The position numbers and the translations under genes were made by a program. A stretch of DNA of 41,915 bases from Polynucleobacter meluiroseus (lineage in GTDB: Bacteria; Pseudomonadota; Gammaproteobacteria; Burkholderiales; Burkholderiaceae), in the NCBI GenBank assembly GCA_945947155.1, contig CAMEXM010000008.1:1-41915 (forward strand). Reading direction: 5' to 3'. The notes below the pieces were generated by a model that was given only the letters and a program-made list of their open reading frames with translations, was not told where the DNA came from and made no database searches. Shown here piece after piece: positions 1-7,872 of the stretch (its first letter is position 1; the number at the start of each line of letters is the position of its first letter).

Positions 1-765
1 GGTAGGATGAAGATTGCCAAATGGTTTGGCGCCTATGAACGTCGTAACGTGTTGGCTGGCTTAGATTGCGGCCTGCGTGGTCGCGCGCAAATTGGTAAGG
101 GTATGTGGCCTGCGCCAGACCTCATGAAGGAGATGGTTGAGCAAAAAGCGGCCCACCCTCAGGCTGGAGCAAATACTGCTTGGGTGCCATCGCCTACTGC
201 TGCCACCTTGCATGCAATGCACTATCACCAGATCGATGTAGCAAAGATCCAAGAGGATCTCGAGAAACACGATATTGCAGCGGAGTATGAGGCCTTAACC
301 GATGATCTATTAACGGTACCCATTGCACTTTATCCGGACTGGACTAAAGAGGAGATTCGTGAGTCTCTCCATAATAATTGCCAAGGTATTTTGGGTTATG
401 TTGTTCGCTGGATTGATCAAGGCGTTGGCTGCTCTAAGGTGCCTGATATTTATAACGTCGGTTTAATGGAAGATCGCGCAACCTTGCGGATTTCGAGTCA
501 GCACATTGCCAACTGGTTATTGCACAAGTTCGTCAGCAAAAAAGAAGTAGAGGAAGCGTTGCAACGGATGGCAACGATTGTGGATGGTCAAAATGCCGGC
601 GATCCCTTGTATAAGCCAATGATGCCGAACCACAAAGAGTCACTTGCATACCAAGCTGCCAGTGATCTAATCTTTAAGGGCCTTGAGCAGCCGAACGGCT
701 ATACCGAACCCTTGCTGCACGCCTATCGCTTAAAAGTGAAAGAGGATGCGAATAGCTTAGCGTAG
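1..765 (+). CDS. glcB: Malate synthase G, C-terminal part (5' end outside window)
   Basis: This is the last ~254 residues of malate synthase G, which condenses glyoxylate and acetyl-CoA to malate in the glyoxylate bypass. The reading frame is open from base 1, so the Met at base 7 is internal and the gene starts upstream; full-length family members are about 720 residues. The stretch [12 protein letters not shown] followed by [20 protein letters not shown] is the family signature. It carries the Cys that is readily oxidised in the E. coli enzyme and the catalytic Asp of the MEDRATLR motif. The C-terminal plug domain follows and ends normally with a TAG stop. It converges on the 3-hydroxybutyrate dehydrogenase gene 27 bases away. 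Identification is firm from motif similarity. Confidence 0.95.
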   Translation, partial: GRMKIAKWFGAYERRNVLAGLDCGLRGRAQIGKGMWPAPDLMKEMVEQKAAHPQAGANTAWVPSPTAATLHAMHYHQIDVAKIQEDLEKHDIAAEYEALTDDLLTVPIALYPDWTKEEIRESLHNNCQGILGYVVRWIDQGVGCSKVPDIYNVGLMEDRATLRISSQHIANWLLHKFVSKKEVEEALQRMATIVDGQNAGDPLYKPMMPNHKESLAYQAASDLIFKGLEQPNGYTEPLLHAYRLKVKEDANSLA

Positions 766-792
766 TAGCGTCTTTTGGAGGAGCTGGATGCC

Positions 793-1569
793 TTACTGGG
801 CCGTCCAGCCGCCATCCATATTCCAAGCCGCACCGCGTACTTCGGATGCGGCATCACCGCACAAAAATACAGCTAACGCAGCAAGCTGTTCGGGCGATAC
901 AAACTCACCCGAGGGTTGCTTCTCAGAAACCAGTGCTAATTTAGCCGCATCATTCGAAATCCCTTCCCGCTCAGCACGGGCATCCACCTGCTTTTGCACT
1001 AAGGGTGTTAGTACCCAGCCTGGGCAGATTGCATTGCACGTCACGCCGGTTCTGGCGGTCTCTAGCGCCACCACTTTAGTCAGGCCAATAATTCCATGTT
1101 TCGCCGCAACGTAGGCTGCTTTTTGCATTGATCCAACCAAACCATGAACGGATGCTATGTTAATGATGCGACCCCAGTTACGCTGCTTCATGCCAGGTAA
1201 AGCAAAACGGGTAGTGTGAAATGCTGAACTGAGATTAATGGCAATTACCGCATCCCAACGCTCTTCCGGAAAGTCTTCCACATTGGCCACGTGCTGAATG
1301 CCAGCGTTATTGACCAAGATATCAATCGTGCCAAAGCGCTTTTCCGTTGCGGCAATCATCGCCTGGATTTCGGCGGGCTTGCTCATATCAGCGCCGTGAT
1401 AATCGACTTCAACACCACATGCCTTCACGCTCGCAATGGCGGCATCTTTTTCTCCAAAGCCATTCATCATGATGTTGGCCCCCTGCTTTGCTAAAGCAAC
1501 TGCCATAGCAAGGCCAATACCGCTGGTTGATCCGGTGACAAGGGCTGTTTTTCCGCGTAAGGTGGACAT
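793..1569 (-). CDS. bdhA: 3-hydroxybutyrate dehydrogenase (short-chain dehydrogenase)
   Basis: A 258-residue classical SDR that oxidises (R)-3-hydroxybutyrate to acetoacetate with NAD+, a step in use of polyhydroxybutyrate or ketone bodies. The nucleotide-binding TGSTSGIG lies at residues 12-19, NNAG at 86-89, and the catalytic set is N111, S139, Y152 and K156. Residues Q91, H141, K149, W184 and Q193 match, with a constant offset of three, the substrate-binding Gln, His, Lys, Trp and Gln known from the Pseudomonas fragi enzyme. This raises the call above a generic SDR. The ATG is preceded by an AGGA ribosome-binding site. The YqaA gene lies 44 bases upstream on the same strand and may be cotranscribed. 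Confidence 0.93.
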   Translation of the reverse strand: MSTLRGKTALVTGSTSGIGLAMAVALAKQGANIMMNGFGEKDAAIASVKACGVEVDYHGADMSKPAEIQAMIAATEKRFGTIDILVNNAGIQHVANVEDFPEERWDAVIAINLSSAFHTTRFALPGMKQRNWGRIINIASVHGLVGSMQKAAYVAAKHGIIGLTKVVALETARTGVTCNAICPGWVLTPLVQKQVDARAEREGISNDAAKLALVSEKQPSGEFVSPEQLAALAVFLCGDAASEVRGAAWNMDGGWTAQ

Positions 1570-1613
1570 AGATGCGTTCCTAATTAAATGAAATGAAATG
1601 ATAGCCGATCAGC

Positions 1614-2120
1614 CTAAGTACCAATCCCAAGAAAACGGCCAATGGCATGCCAGAATTCACTGGGTATGCTGACTAAAACAAGCGTAAAGGTGACGTAGCG
1701 TAAAAACTTACCAATCGCCATGTAAATCAAACAGGCCATCCATGGCATGCGTAACCACCCCGCCAACGCACACAATGGGTCACCAATACCAGGCACCCAG
1801 GAAAGCAGTAGCATCTTTGGCCCGAGGCTAACAAGCCAGCGCTGCATGCGCCCTGCTGTGGCCCCTTTATAGGCCTCGAAGGCATTGCGCGCACCCATAC
1901 CTAAGCACCAGTTCACCATCCCGCCGATGGTGTTGCCGAACGTTGCAATCACAATGGCAGGCCATAACATGCTTGGGTTGACGCTGACATAGGCGAATAA
2001 AACCGGTTCGGAGCCCATTGGCAGAAGGGTTGCTGATAACAGCGCGACCAAAAAGACCGCTGGCAGCCCAACCGATGGCATTCCGAACCAATCTAAAAAC
2101 GCAATGAGGTAGTGCTCCAA
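1614..2120 (-). CDS. YqaA family inner-membrane protein (DedA/SNARE-associated superfamily)
   Basis: A 168-residue hydrophobic protein of the YqaA family, related to DedA/VTT membrane proteins. It shows four to five hydrophobic segments and the conserved GNTIGGMVNWCLGMGAR and SWVPGIGDPLCALAGWLRM stretches, the latter typical of the re-entrant region of this superfamily. Function is unproven; DedA relatives are linked to lipid scrambling and membrane homeostasis. The start is a TTG, because an in-frame TAG lies just upstream and no ATG sits before the conserved first segment. It is followed by bdhA on the same strand. The 178 bases upstream, up to the divergent acyl-CoA dehydrogenase gene, contain no gene and must hold the divergent promoters. 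Confidence 0.85.
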   Translation of the reverse strand: MEHYLIAFLDWFGMPSVGLPAVFLVALLSATLLPMGSEPVLFAYVSVNPSMLWPAIVIATFGNTIGGMVNWCLGMGARNAFEAYKGATAGRMQRWLVSLGPKMLLLSWVPGIGDPLCALAGWLRMPWMACLIYMAIGKFLRYVTFTLVLVSIPSEFWHAIGRFLGIGT

Positions 2121-2298
2121 TCTACTATGCCCTTTTATTCATCTGACTTCTAATACACCAGCATAAGCCCATTCTCCAATGACGCTTCAGGACGCCATTC
2201 CAAGCTGATACGGTATTTTCCAAGATTCTGGTTTTTTGCTTAAACTAGGGGTCTATTGTGCCTTGCGCACGCCATATCTCCTGTTCTGAAAGACCTCA

Positions 2299-3468
2299 AT
2301 GAATTTCCCGATTCCAGCTGCCGATCAATACCAAGATATTCGCGATGCACTGCGCGACCTCTGCGGCCAGTTTGATTCCAGCTATTGGCAAAAAGTAGAT
2401 CATGCGCGTGGCTATCCGGAAGCCTTTGTGGATGCTGTTACAAAAGCCGGATGGCTGGCTGCATTGATCCCAGAAGAATATGGTGGCTCTGGCCTGGGAT
2501 TAGCCGAGGCGTCGGTCATCATGGAAGAGATTAACTTTTCAGGAGGTAACTCCGGGGCTTGCCATGGTCAAATGTACAACATGGGTACTTTGCTACGCCA
2601 TGGCTCTGATGCCCAAAAGAAACTCTACCTACCGAAAATTGCCAGCGGCGAATTGCGCTTGCAGAGCATGGCCGTTACTGAACCCACCACCGGAACCGAT
2701 ACCACCAAACTCAAAACGACTGCCGTTAAAAAAGGGGATCGCTATGTGATTAATGGCCAGAAAGTTTGGATCTCGCGGATACAGCACTCCGACTTAATGA
2801 TTCTATTAGCACGCACCACTCCGCTGAGCGAGGTCAAGCGCAAATCAGAAGGCATGTCGATTTTTATCGTCAACCTGGCCGATGCGATTGGCAAGGGCAT
2901 GGAAGTGCGTCCGATTGAAAACATGGTCAATCACGAAACCAATGAAGTCTTCTTTGATAACTTAGAAATACCGGCAGAAAATTTGATTGGCGAAGAAGGC
3001 CGTGGTTTTAAATACATCCTCGACGGCTTAAATGCGGAGCGCGTACTGATTGCAGCGGAGTGCATTGGTGATGCCTACTGGTTCATTGATCGCGCGCGGC
3101 GCTATGCCAATGAGCGCGTAGTGTTTGATCAACCGATTGGTAAGAATCAAGGCATTCAGTTTCCGATTGCGGACAGCTATATGGAAACGGAAGCAGCCAA
3201 CTTAATGCGCTTTAAGGCCTGTGATTTATTTGATCGCCACGAGCCATGTGGTCCAGAGTCGAACATGTCTAAATACCTGGCAGCCAAAGCATCCTGGGAA
3301 GCCGCCAACGTCTGCTTACAAACTCACGGCGGTTTTGGCTTTGCCTGCGAATACGATGTGGAGCGCAAGTTTCGTGAAACCCGCCTCTATCAAGTGGCGC
3401 CCATCTCCACGAATTTGATTTATTCCTATATCGCTGAACACGTTCTCGGCCTTCCACGGTCCTTTTAA
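2299..3468 (+). CDS. Acyl-CoA dehydrogenase family protein
   Basis: A 389-residue flavoprotein dehydrogenase that should introduce a 2,3 double bond into an acyl-CoA. The three regular ACAD domains are recognisable: N-terminal helices (1-125), the middle beta domain with MAVTEPTTGTDTT (124-136) and the FAD-contacting KVWIS (155-159), and the C-terminal helical domain with QTHGGFGFACEYDVERKFRETR (341-362). The usual catalytic Glu position after YQV is a Pro (YQVAP, 364-368). Instead Glu247 in LNAERVLIA occupies the helix-G position that supplies the base in isovaleryl-CoA and long-chain dehydrogenases. The gene is followed after one base by a CoA-transferase gene, so the two enzymes probably act on the same acid. 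The substrate cannot be read from sequence. Confidence 0.9.
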   Translation: MNFPIPAADQYQDIRDALRDLCGQFDSSYWQKVDHARGYPEAFVDAVTKAGWLAALIPEEYGGSGLGLAEASVIMEEINFSGGNSGACHGQMYNMGTLLRHGSDAQKKLYLPKIASGELRLQSMAVTEPTTGTDTTKLKTTAVKKGDRYVINGQKVWISRIQHSDLMILLARTTPLSEVKRKSEGMSIFIVNLADAIGKGMEVRPIENMVNHETNEVFFDNLEIPAENLIGEEGRGFKYILDGLNAERVLIAAECIGDAYWFIDRARRYANERVVFDQPIGKNQGIQFPIADSYMETEAANLMRFKACDLFDRHEPCGPESNMSKYLAAKASWEAANVCLQTHGGFGFACEYDVERKFRETRLYQVAPISTNLIYSYIAEHVLGLPRSF

Positions 3469-3469
3469 G

Positions 3470-4666
3470 ATGAGTAGTAAATCTGCCGCACGGCCACTCG
3501 ATGGCGTCACCGTTGTCTCACTAGAGCATGCGATTGCCGCCCCATTTTGTACTCGCCAACTGGCGGACTTAGGCGCGCGCGTTATTAAAGTGGAGCGCCC
3601 TGGGGCCGGCGATTTTGCAAGAGCCTATGACGAACGCGTGGCTGGCCTTGCTTCGCACTTTGTTTGGGTAAACCGCTCTAAAGAGAGCCTCACGCTCGAT
3701 TTAAAACAGGCCGAGGCGCTAAGCGCCTTAAAGACCCTGCTTAAAACGGCTGATGTCTTAGTGCAAAACTTAGCCCCTGGGGCTGCTGCCCGCATGGGAC
3801 TGACTGCGGCAGAGTTGCAGCGCGATAACCCCGGCCTCATTTTGTGTGACATTTCTGGCTATGGTAACGATGGCCCCTATCGCGACAAAAAAGCATACGA
3901 CTTACTGATTCAAAGTGAGGCAGGCTTCTTATCCGTTACCGGCACACCCGATACCCCGAGTAAAGCCGGCAGTTCAATTGCGGATATCGCAGCAGGTATG
4001 TATGCCTACAGCAATATCTTGGCAGCGCTATTGCAACGCCAAAAAACGGGCTTGGGTAGCAGCATTGATGTATCGATGCTGGAATCGCTTAGCGAGTGGA
4101 TGAGTTACCCGCTGTACTACGCCTATCAGGATGCTAGCCCGCCCCAGCGGAACGGTGCGGCACATGCCACGATTTATCCCTATGGGCCATTTAAAGCCGG
4201 TGACGGTGCTACGGTCATGCTGGGCTTACAAAATGAGCGCGAGTGGCTAGCGTTTTGCGAGGTGGTTTTAGAAAATCCCGCATTAGCAAGTGATGTTCGT
4301 TTTGATAAAAACAACAAACGCCATGAGCACCGCGATGCGCTGGCCGCGCTAATTGATTCGTGTTTTAGCAAACTTAGTAGCGAGCAAGTCATTGCTAAGC
4401 TAGATCAGGCACAGATTGCCAATGCGCGCTTAAACGATATGCATGGACTCTGGCATCACCCGCAACTGGCAGCGCGTGATCGCTGGGTATCGGTGAACTC
4501 TCCTGCAGGACCGATTCCAGCCTTGCTACCACCAGGAAGCAATGATCAATTTGATTGCCGGATGGATGCGATACCTGCGGTTGGAGAACACACCGACGCC
4601 ATTCTTACTGAGATTGGTTTAAATTCAGACCAAATCAGCGCCATGAAAGCCACCAAGGCTATTTAA
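3470..4666 (+). CDS. CaiB/BaiF family (family III) CoA-transferase
   Basis: A 398-residue family III CoA-transferase that moves CoA between carboxylic acids. The N-terminal LEHAIAAPFCTRQLADLGARVIKVERPGAGDFAR is the family signature, followed by LILCDISGYGNDGPY (123-137). Asp172 in SSIADIAAGMYA is the expected nucleophile, matching Asp169 of formyl-CoA transferase. The start codon comes one base after the stop of the acyl-CoA dehydrogenase, so the pair is one transcription unit: activation of an acid to its CoA ester, then dehydrogenation. The substrate is unknown. The 3' end overlaps the convergent cardiolipin synthase gene by four bases. Confidence 0.9.
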   Translation: MSSKSAARPLDGVTVVSLEHAIAAPFCTRQLADLGARVIKVERPGAGDFARAYDERVAGLASHFVWVNRSKESLTLDLKQAEALSALKTLLKTADVLVQNLAPGAAARMGLTAAELQRDNPGLILCDISGYGNDGPYRDKKAYDLLIQSEAGFLSVTGTPDTPSKAGSSIADIAAGMYAYSNILAALLQRQKTGLGSSIDVSMLESLSEWMSYPLYYAYQDASPPQRNGAAHATIYPYGPFKAGDGATVMLGLQNEREWLAFCEVVLENPALASDVRFDKNNKRHEHRDALAALIDSCFSKLSSEQVIAKLDQAQIANARLNDMHGLWHHPQLAARDRWVSVNSPAGPIPALLPPGSNDQFDCRMDAIPAVGEHTDAILTEIGLNSDQISAMKATKAI

Positions 4667-6138
4667 AGCAAAGGCGAAGTCAGGTGGGCTAGATTTTCAA
4701 GCAAAAGACGCCAGCGCGGGCGTTTAGCCCACTTCGCCGCATTCACTAGATCGGCATTATTTAGATAACTGTGGATTAACTTTTCTAAATGCGCACAAAA
4801 AATAGTGTCGTAGACGATGAGGCTTATTTCAAAATTAAGCCGCAGGCTGCGCTGATCAAAGTTAACCGAGCCAAATATCGCAGTCTTTCGATCAATTAAA
4901 AGGCTTTTGGTATGCAATAAGCCGCCATGGAATTCTGCAATCCGAACGCCCGCTTGCAGTAAGTCCTCGTAAAAACTGCGACTGCTCCAAGCAACTAAGG
5001 TGGAATCATTGCGTTTGGGTACGATGAGTGTCACCTTTACACCGCGGTGCGAGGCCGCCATCAAGGCCTGCAATAAGCCGTCATCTGGCCCAAAGTAGGG
5101 GGTAGTAATAACCAGCTCTTCGCGCGCATCCATAATGGCTGACAGTAATACTTGATACAAGATATCGTCGCGATACACAGGGCCGGAGGAAAATTCTTGG
5201 GCCAAGGTTTTACCATCATCTAGAGCAGGAACAAGGTGGTGGTCTTTGAAGCTGGAAACGACTGGATTATCAACGCTCCAATCAAACAAAAAGGTGAGCT
5301 CAAATTCGGCGGTCACTGGCCCTTCAATCCGCACCATTGCATCGACCCACTCACCAACTCCTGAGTCTTGCTTAAAGGTACGGGGATCAACCAAATTCAT
5401 ACTGCCGGTCCATACAATGCGGCTATCAATCACAAAAATCTTACGGTGCAGGCGCAAGTCAGCGCGCCGAAACTGAAAGCGCCCCAGCTGAATTGGCAAG
5501 GCCTCGGTGATGGCAATACCGGCCTCTTTAAAACGACTGGGCCAAGTAGACTTGAACCAAGATTTACTGCCTAAGGAATCGAGCAAAACACGGCACGCCA
5601 CGCCCCGCTTCGCAGCACGTATCAAAGCCTCACCCACCGCATCAGCATCGCCACCTAAGGCCCAAATATAAAACTCCATGTGCAAACTGACTTTAGCTTC
5701 ATCGATTTCGCGAACAAAGGTTTGCAAAATCGTCAGCGACTCGGTAAATAGTTCAATCCGGTTGCCAGCAGTTACAGGCGAACCATTTTGCGACTCAGCC
5801 AGTAAGCTGAGTGCATTGGCTTCGATTGGGAGTAACGCCCGATCGGCAGTGTAGTGGTGGCGCATTGTTTCGCGCAACTTAGCATGCTCGCGCTCCATTC
5901 GCACGATCTTTTTAGTCAAGGTACGGCCCACGGGACGCTCGCCAAACATCACGTACAACACAATTCCCAGGATAGGCAACATCACCACGATCAAAAACCA
6001 GGCGAACGAAACGCTTACCGGCCGCCTAGTCCAAATCAAACGCAGGCCAAATAAAATCACCAATACAGCGTGCGCCAATGCAAACCAGGGAAAAGAAAGG
6101 TCGGCCTGTCGACCAATCAGCATGTCAATGAAATTCAT
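4663..6138 (-). CDS. cls: Cardiolipin synthase (two phospholipase D motifs)
   Basis: A 491-residue membrane enzyme that makes cardiolipin by phosphatidyl transfer. Two hydrophobic segments lie at about 17-35 and 44-66, as in ClsA. Two HKD motifs follow: HRKIFVID with H231, K233 and D238, and HTKSLLID with H409, K411 and D416, each followed by the G-S-x-N element (GSMN, GSVN). Length equals that of ClsA (about 486 residues). The ATG overlaps the TGA of the upstream EEP-family gene (ATGA), so they are translationally coupled. In E. coli, clsB (ybhO) also sits beside an EEP gene (ybhP), so this arrangement recurs although the present protein has ClsA-like architecture. Confidence 0.95.
   Translation of the reverse strand: MNFIDMLIGRQADLSFPWFALAHAVLVILFGLRLIWTRRPVSVSFAWFLIVVMLPILGIVLYVMFGERPVGRTLTKKIVRMEREHAKLRETMRHHYTADRALLPIEANALSLLAESQNGSPVTAGNRIELFTESLTILQTFVREIDEAKVSLHMEFYIWALGGDADAVGEALIRAAKRGVACRVLLDSLGSKSWFKSTWPSRFKEAGIAITEALPIQLGRFQFRRADLRLHRKIFVIDSRIVWTGSMNLVDPRTFKQDSGVGEWVDAMVRIEGPVTAEFELTFLFDWSVDNPVVSSFKDHHLVPALDDGKTLAQEFSSGPVYRDDILYQVLLSAIMDAREELVITTPYFGPDDGLLQALMAASHRGVKVTLIVPKRNDSTLVAWSSRSFYEDLLQAGVRIAEFHGGLLHTKSLLIDRKTAIFGSVNFDQRSLRLNFEISLIVYDTIFCAHLEKLIHSYLNNADLVNAAKWAKRPRWRLLLENLAHLTSPLL
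4684..4732. repeat. Nested inverted repeat at the convergent 3' ends of the CoA-transferase and cls genes
   Basis: The arms GTGGGCTA (4684-4691) and TAGCCCAC (4725-4732) are perfect reverse complements. They enclose a second hairpin, ACGCC (4708-4712) with GGCGT (4719-4723). It lies 18 bases past the CoA-transferase stop and inside the last codons of cls. It lacks a clean U-tract, so it is at best a weak terminator or an mRNA-stabilising structure. It may also be chance in coding sequence. Confidence 0.35.
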
Positions 6139-6899
6139 AAAAGTTCCAATTCAGCAGCAATGGCAAGGTGATCCGATAGCCTAAACCATTCTTCCAAGAT
6201 ATCGGCAGTATGCACTTGTAAACCACGCACATAAATACGGTCCATCGCCAGTAAAGGCTTAACACTGGGAAAGGTTTTTGCAGGCGATCCTGTAAGAACT
6301 TCAAATACCTCTTCAAATCCAGCATCGCGCATCGGTGCGCTAACGCGATTACGCCAATCATTGAAGTCTCCTGCCACAATACTGGGGCCGCCTTGGGTAA
6401 GGCCATTGATGTACGAAATGATTTCCACCAATTGGCGTTCACGACCACGCTCAAACAAGGCCAAGTGTACGCAAAAACAGTGAATCGGTATATCACTACC
6501 AGGCAGCTGAATTGAGCTATGCAACAAACCGCGGCGCTCAAAACGGTAAGCCGAGATGTCGTAGTTGAAACCTTTGTGTAAGGGGTGCTTAGAAAAAATG
6601 GCATTACCATGGTGCCCATGGCGGTACTCGACGTTTTTACCGTAGTGCCAATCATGCCAAAATCCATCGGCTAAGAAGTGGCTTAACTCATTCGCAGGCC
6701 ATTGCCCAAAGCGTCTGACACGGCCCCGATGCTCTTGTTGGAACTCTTGAATGAAAATGAGGTCTGGATTATGCGAGCGCATCTCCTGCTTCAAACGGTA
6801 CACCGTAGAATGTGCATGCAATGCTGAAACGCCTTTATGCATATTGAGGGTCACGACACGTACCCTATTTTGCGATTGGGCAACCTTACTGGGATGCAC
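6135..6899 (-). CDS. Endonuclease/exonuclease/phosphatase (EEP) family protein
   Basis: A protein of about 254 residues with the DNase I-like EEP fold. Visible motifs in order are VVTLNMHKG (first metal-site Asn), DLIFIQEF (metal-binding Glu), IVAGDFNDWR (catalytic Asp and Asn) and the C-terminal LSDHLAIAAEL (Asp-His). It resembles E. coli YbhP, whose gene also lies beside a cardiolipin synthase gene. The physiological substrate (nucleic acid or phosphorylated lipid) is not established. A longer frame beginning with TTG at 6941 would overlap the upstream gene by 56 bases; I prefer GTG at 6899, which has AAGG upstream and overlaps by 14. The 3' end overlaps the cls start by four bases. Confidence 0.85.
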   Translation of the reverse strand: MHPSKVAQSQNRVRVVTLNMHKGVSALHAHSTVYRLKQEMRSHNPDLIFIQEFQQEHRGRVRRFGQWPANELSHFLADGFWHDWHYGKNVEYRHGHHGNAIFSKHPLHKGFNYDISAYRFERRGLLHSSIQLPGSDIPIHCFCVHLALFERGRERQLVEIISYINGLTQGGPSIVAGDFNDWRNRVSAPMRDAGFEEVFEVLTGSPAKTFPSVKPLLAMDRIYVRGLQVHTADILEEWFRLSDHLAIAAELELL

Positions 6900-7080
6900 T
6901 TTGACGGCGTACCTTAGCGTAATAAATCTCGGATTCCACAAGCTCTTGGCACTGCATGCATTTATTGCAGATCGATGCCTGTTCTCGCAATTCTTCGATT
7001 GAATTAATCGGGTGCGTATCTAGATACTCCCGTAAATCCAGGTCGACTATGCCATTGCATACACAAACTACCTCTGCCAT
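6886..7080 (-). CDS. Bfd-like [2Fe-2S] ferredoxin domain protein
   Basis: A 64-residue protein made only of a BFD-like [2Fe-2S] domain. The Cys set is C6 and C8 (VCVCNGI) plus C38, C41 and C44 (CNKCMQC), close to the CxC...CxxC pattern of bacterioferritin-associated ferredoxin; one Cys is extra. Bfd transfers electrons to bacterioferritin to release iron, but similar domains serve other oxidoreductases and no bacterioferritin gene is visible here. It is the first gene of the leftward operon with the EEP protein and cardiolipin synthase. It is divergent from tupBC, with a 96-base intergenic region between them. Confidence 0.85.
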   Translation of the reverse strand: MAEVVCVCNGIVDLDLREYLDTHPINSIEELREQASICNKCMQCQELVESEIYYAKVRRQSASQ

Positions 7081-7105
7081 TCCGCTTACCTAATCGTGCT
7101 ATCGG

Positions 7106-7133
7106 TTGTACTTTATTACTAAAACCCTATAAC
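7106..7133 (+). promoter_or_regulatory. Candidate sigma-70 promoter for tupBC
   Basis: A -10-like TATAAC (7128-7133, five of six consensus bases) follows a weak -35-like TTGTAC (7106-7111) with a 16-base spacer. It lies in the intergenic region upstream of the tupB ATG at 7177. The -35 is poor, so this is tentative. Confidence 0.35.
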
Positions 7134-7176
7134 TGGATTGTGCCACTGCGGCTGGTAAGGCTTGCTAGAATGTGGC

Positions 7177-7872
7177 ATGCTCATTGCCTTTCAAGACGCC
7201 TTTGTGCTGTTGACCCAATTTGATCGGGGAGTCATCAGCATTGTGCTGGTCTCCCTGCAGGTCAGCCTAAGCGCCCTGGTGTTGGGCACGCTGGTTGGCC
7301 TCCCCCTTGGAGCCTGGCTAGCAACCGAGCAATTTCGGGGTAAGCGCGCGCTCATTATTACGATCAATACCCTCATGGGCGTCCCCACGGTGATTATTGG
7401 GGTGCTGGTGTATTTGGTCTTGTCGCGCAGTGGTCCATTGGGTGAATTAGGCTGGCTATTTACTGTAAAAGGTATGGTGGTGGCGCAATTTTTACTGACC
7501 ACACCACTGGTGGCTGCCCTGAGTAGGCAGGTCTTAGAAGATGCTTGGCAGATTCACCGAGAAACTTTTTTATCCTTGCATTTCACGCGGCTTGGCTATA
7601 TGAAATGGCTGATTTGGGATTGCCGCTTCTCGCTCACGATTGCGATCTTGGCAGGCCTAGCTAGGGCGATCTCTGAAGTGGGCGCAGTGATGATTGTGGG
7701 TGGCAATATTCTTAACTCCACCCGAACGATGACGACAGCTATCGCCCTGGAAACCAGTAAAGGCGATTTACCATTCGCTCTAGCGCTCGGCATCGTGCTT
7801 CTGGCCATTGTGCTACTCGCCAATTTACTCACATTCGCAGTGCGTTCCATTGCAGAGAAGCGTTATGGTTAA
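7177..7872 (+). CDS. tupB: Tungstate-type ABC transporter permease
   Basis: A 231-residue inner-membrane permease of the TupB family, with about five to six hydrophobic helices and the binding-protein-dependent transport signature ARAISEVGAVMIVGGNILNSTRTMTTAIALE, typical of TupB and close to molybdate and sulfate permeases. It would carry tungstate (or molybdate) into the cytoplasm together with TupC. I chose ATG 7177; an upstream in-frame TTG at 7162 adds five residues with no similarity support. The stop overlaps the tupC start. The gene for the periplasmic TupA protein is not next to it. Its position beside the formate dehydrogenase locus suggests supply of the pterin-cofactor metal. Confidence 0.9.
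   Translation: MLIAFQDAFVLLTQFDRGVISIVLVSLQVSLSALVLGTLVGLPLGAWLATEQFRGKRALIITINTLMGVPTVIIGVLVYLVLSRSGPLGELGWLFTVKGMVVAQFLLTTPLVAALSRQVLEDAWQIHRETFLSLHFTRLGYMKWLIWDCRFSLTIAILAGLARAISEVGAVMIVGGNILNSTRTMTTAIALETSKGDLPFALALGIVLLAIVLLANLLTFAVRSIAEKRYG

Noticed and set aside
1580-1602. Short AAATG tandem repeat upstream of bdhA
   Set aside because: Only about three units, too short to call a repeat or phase-variation tract.
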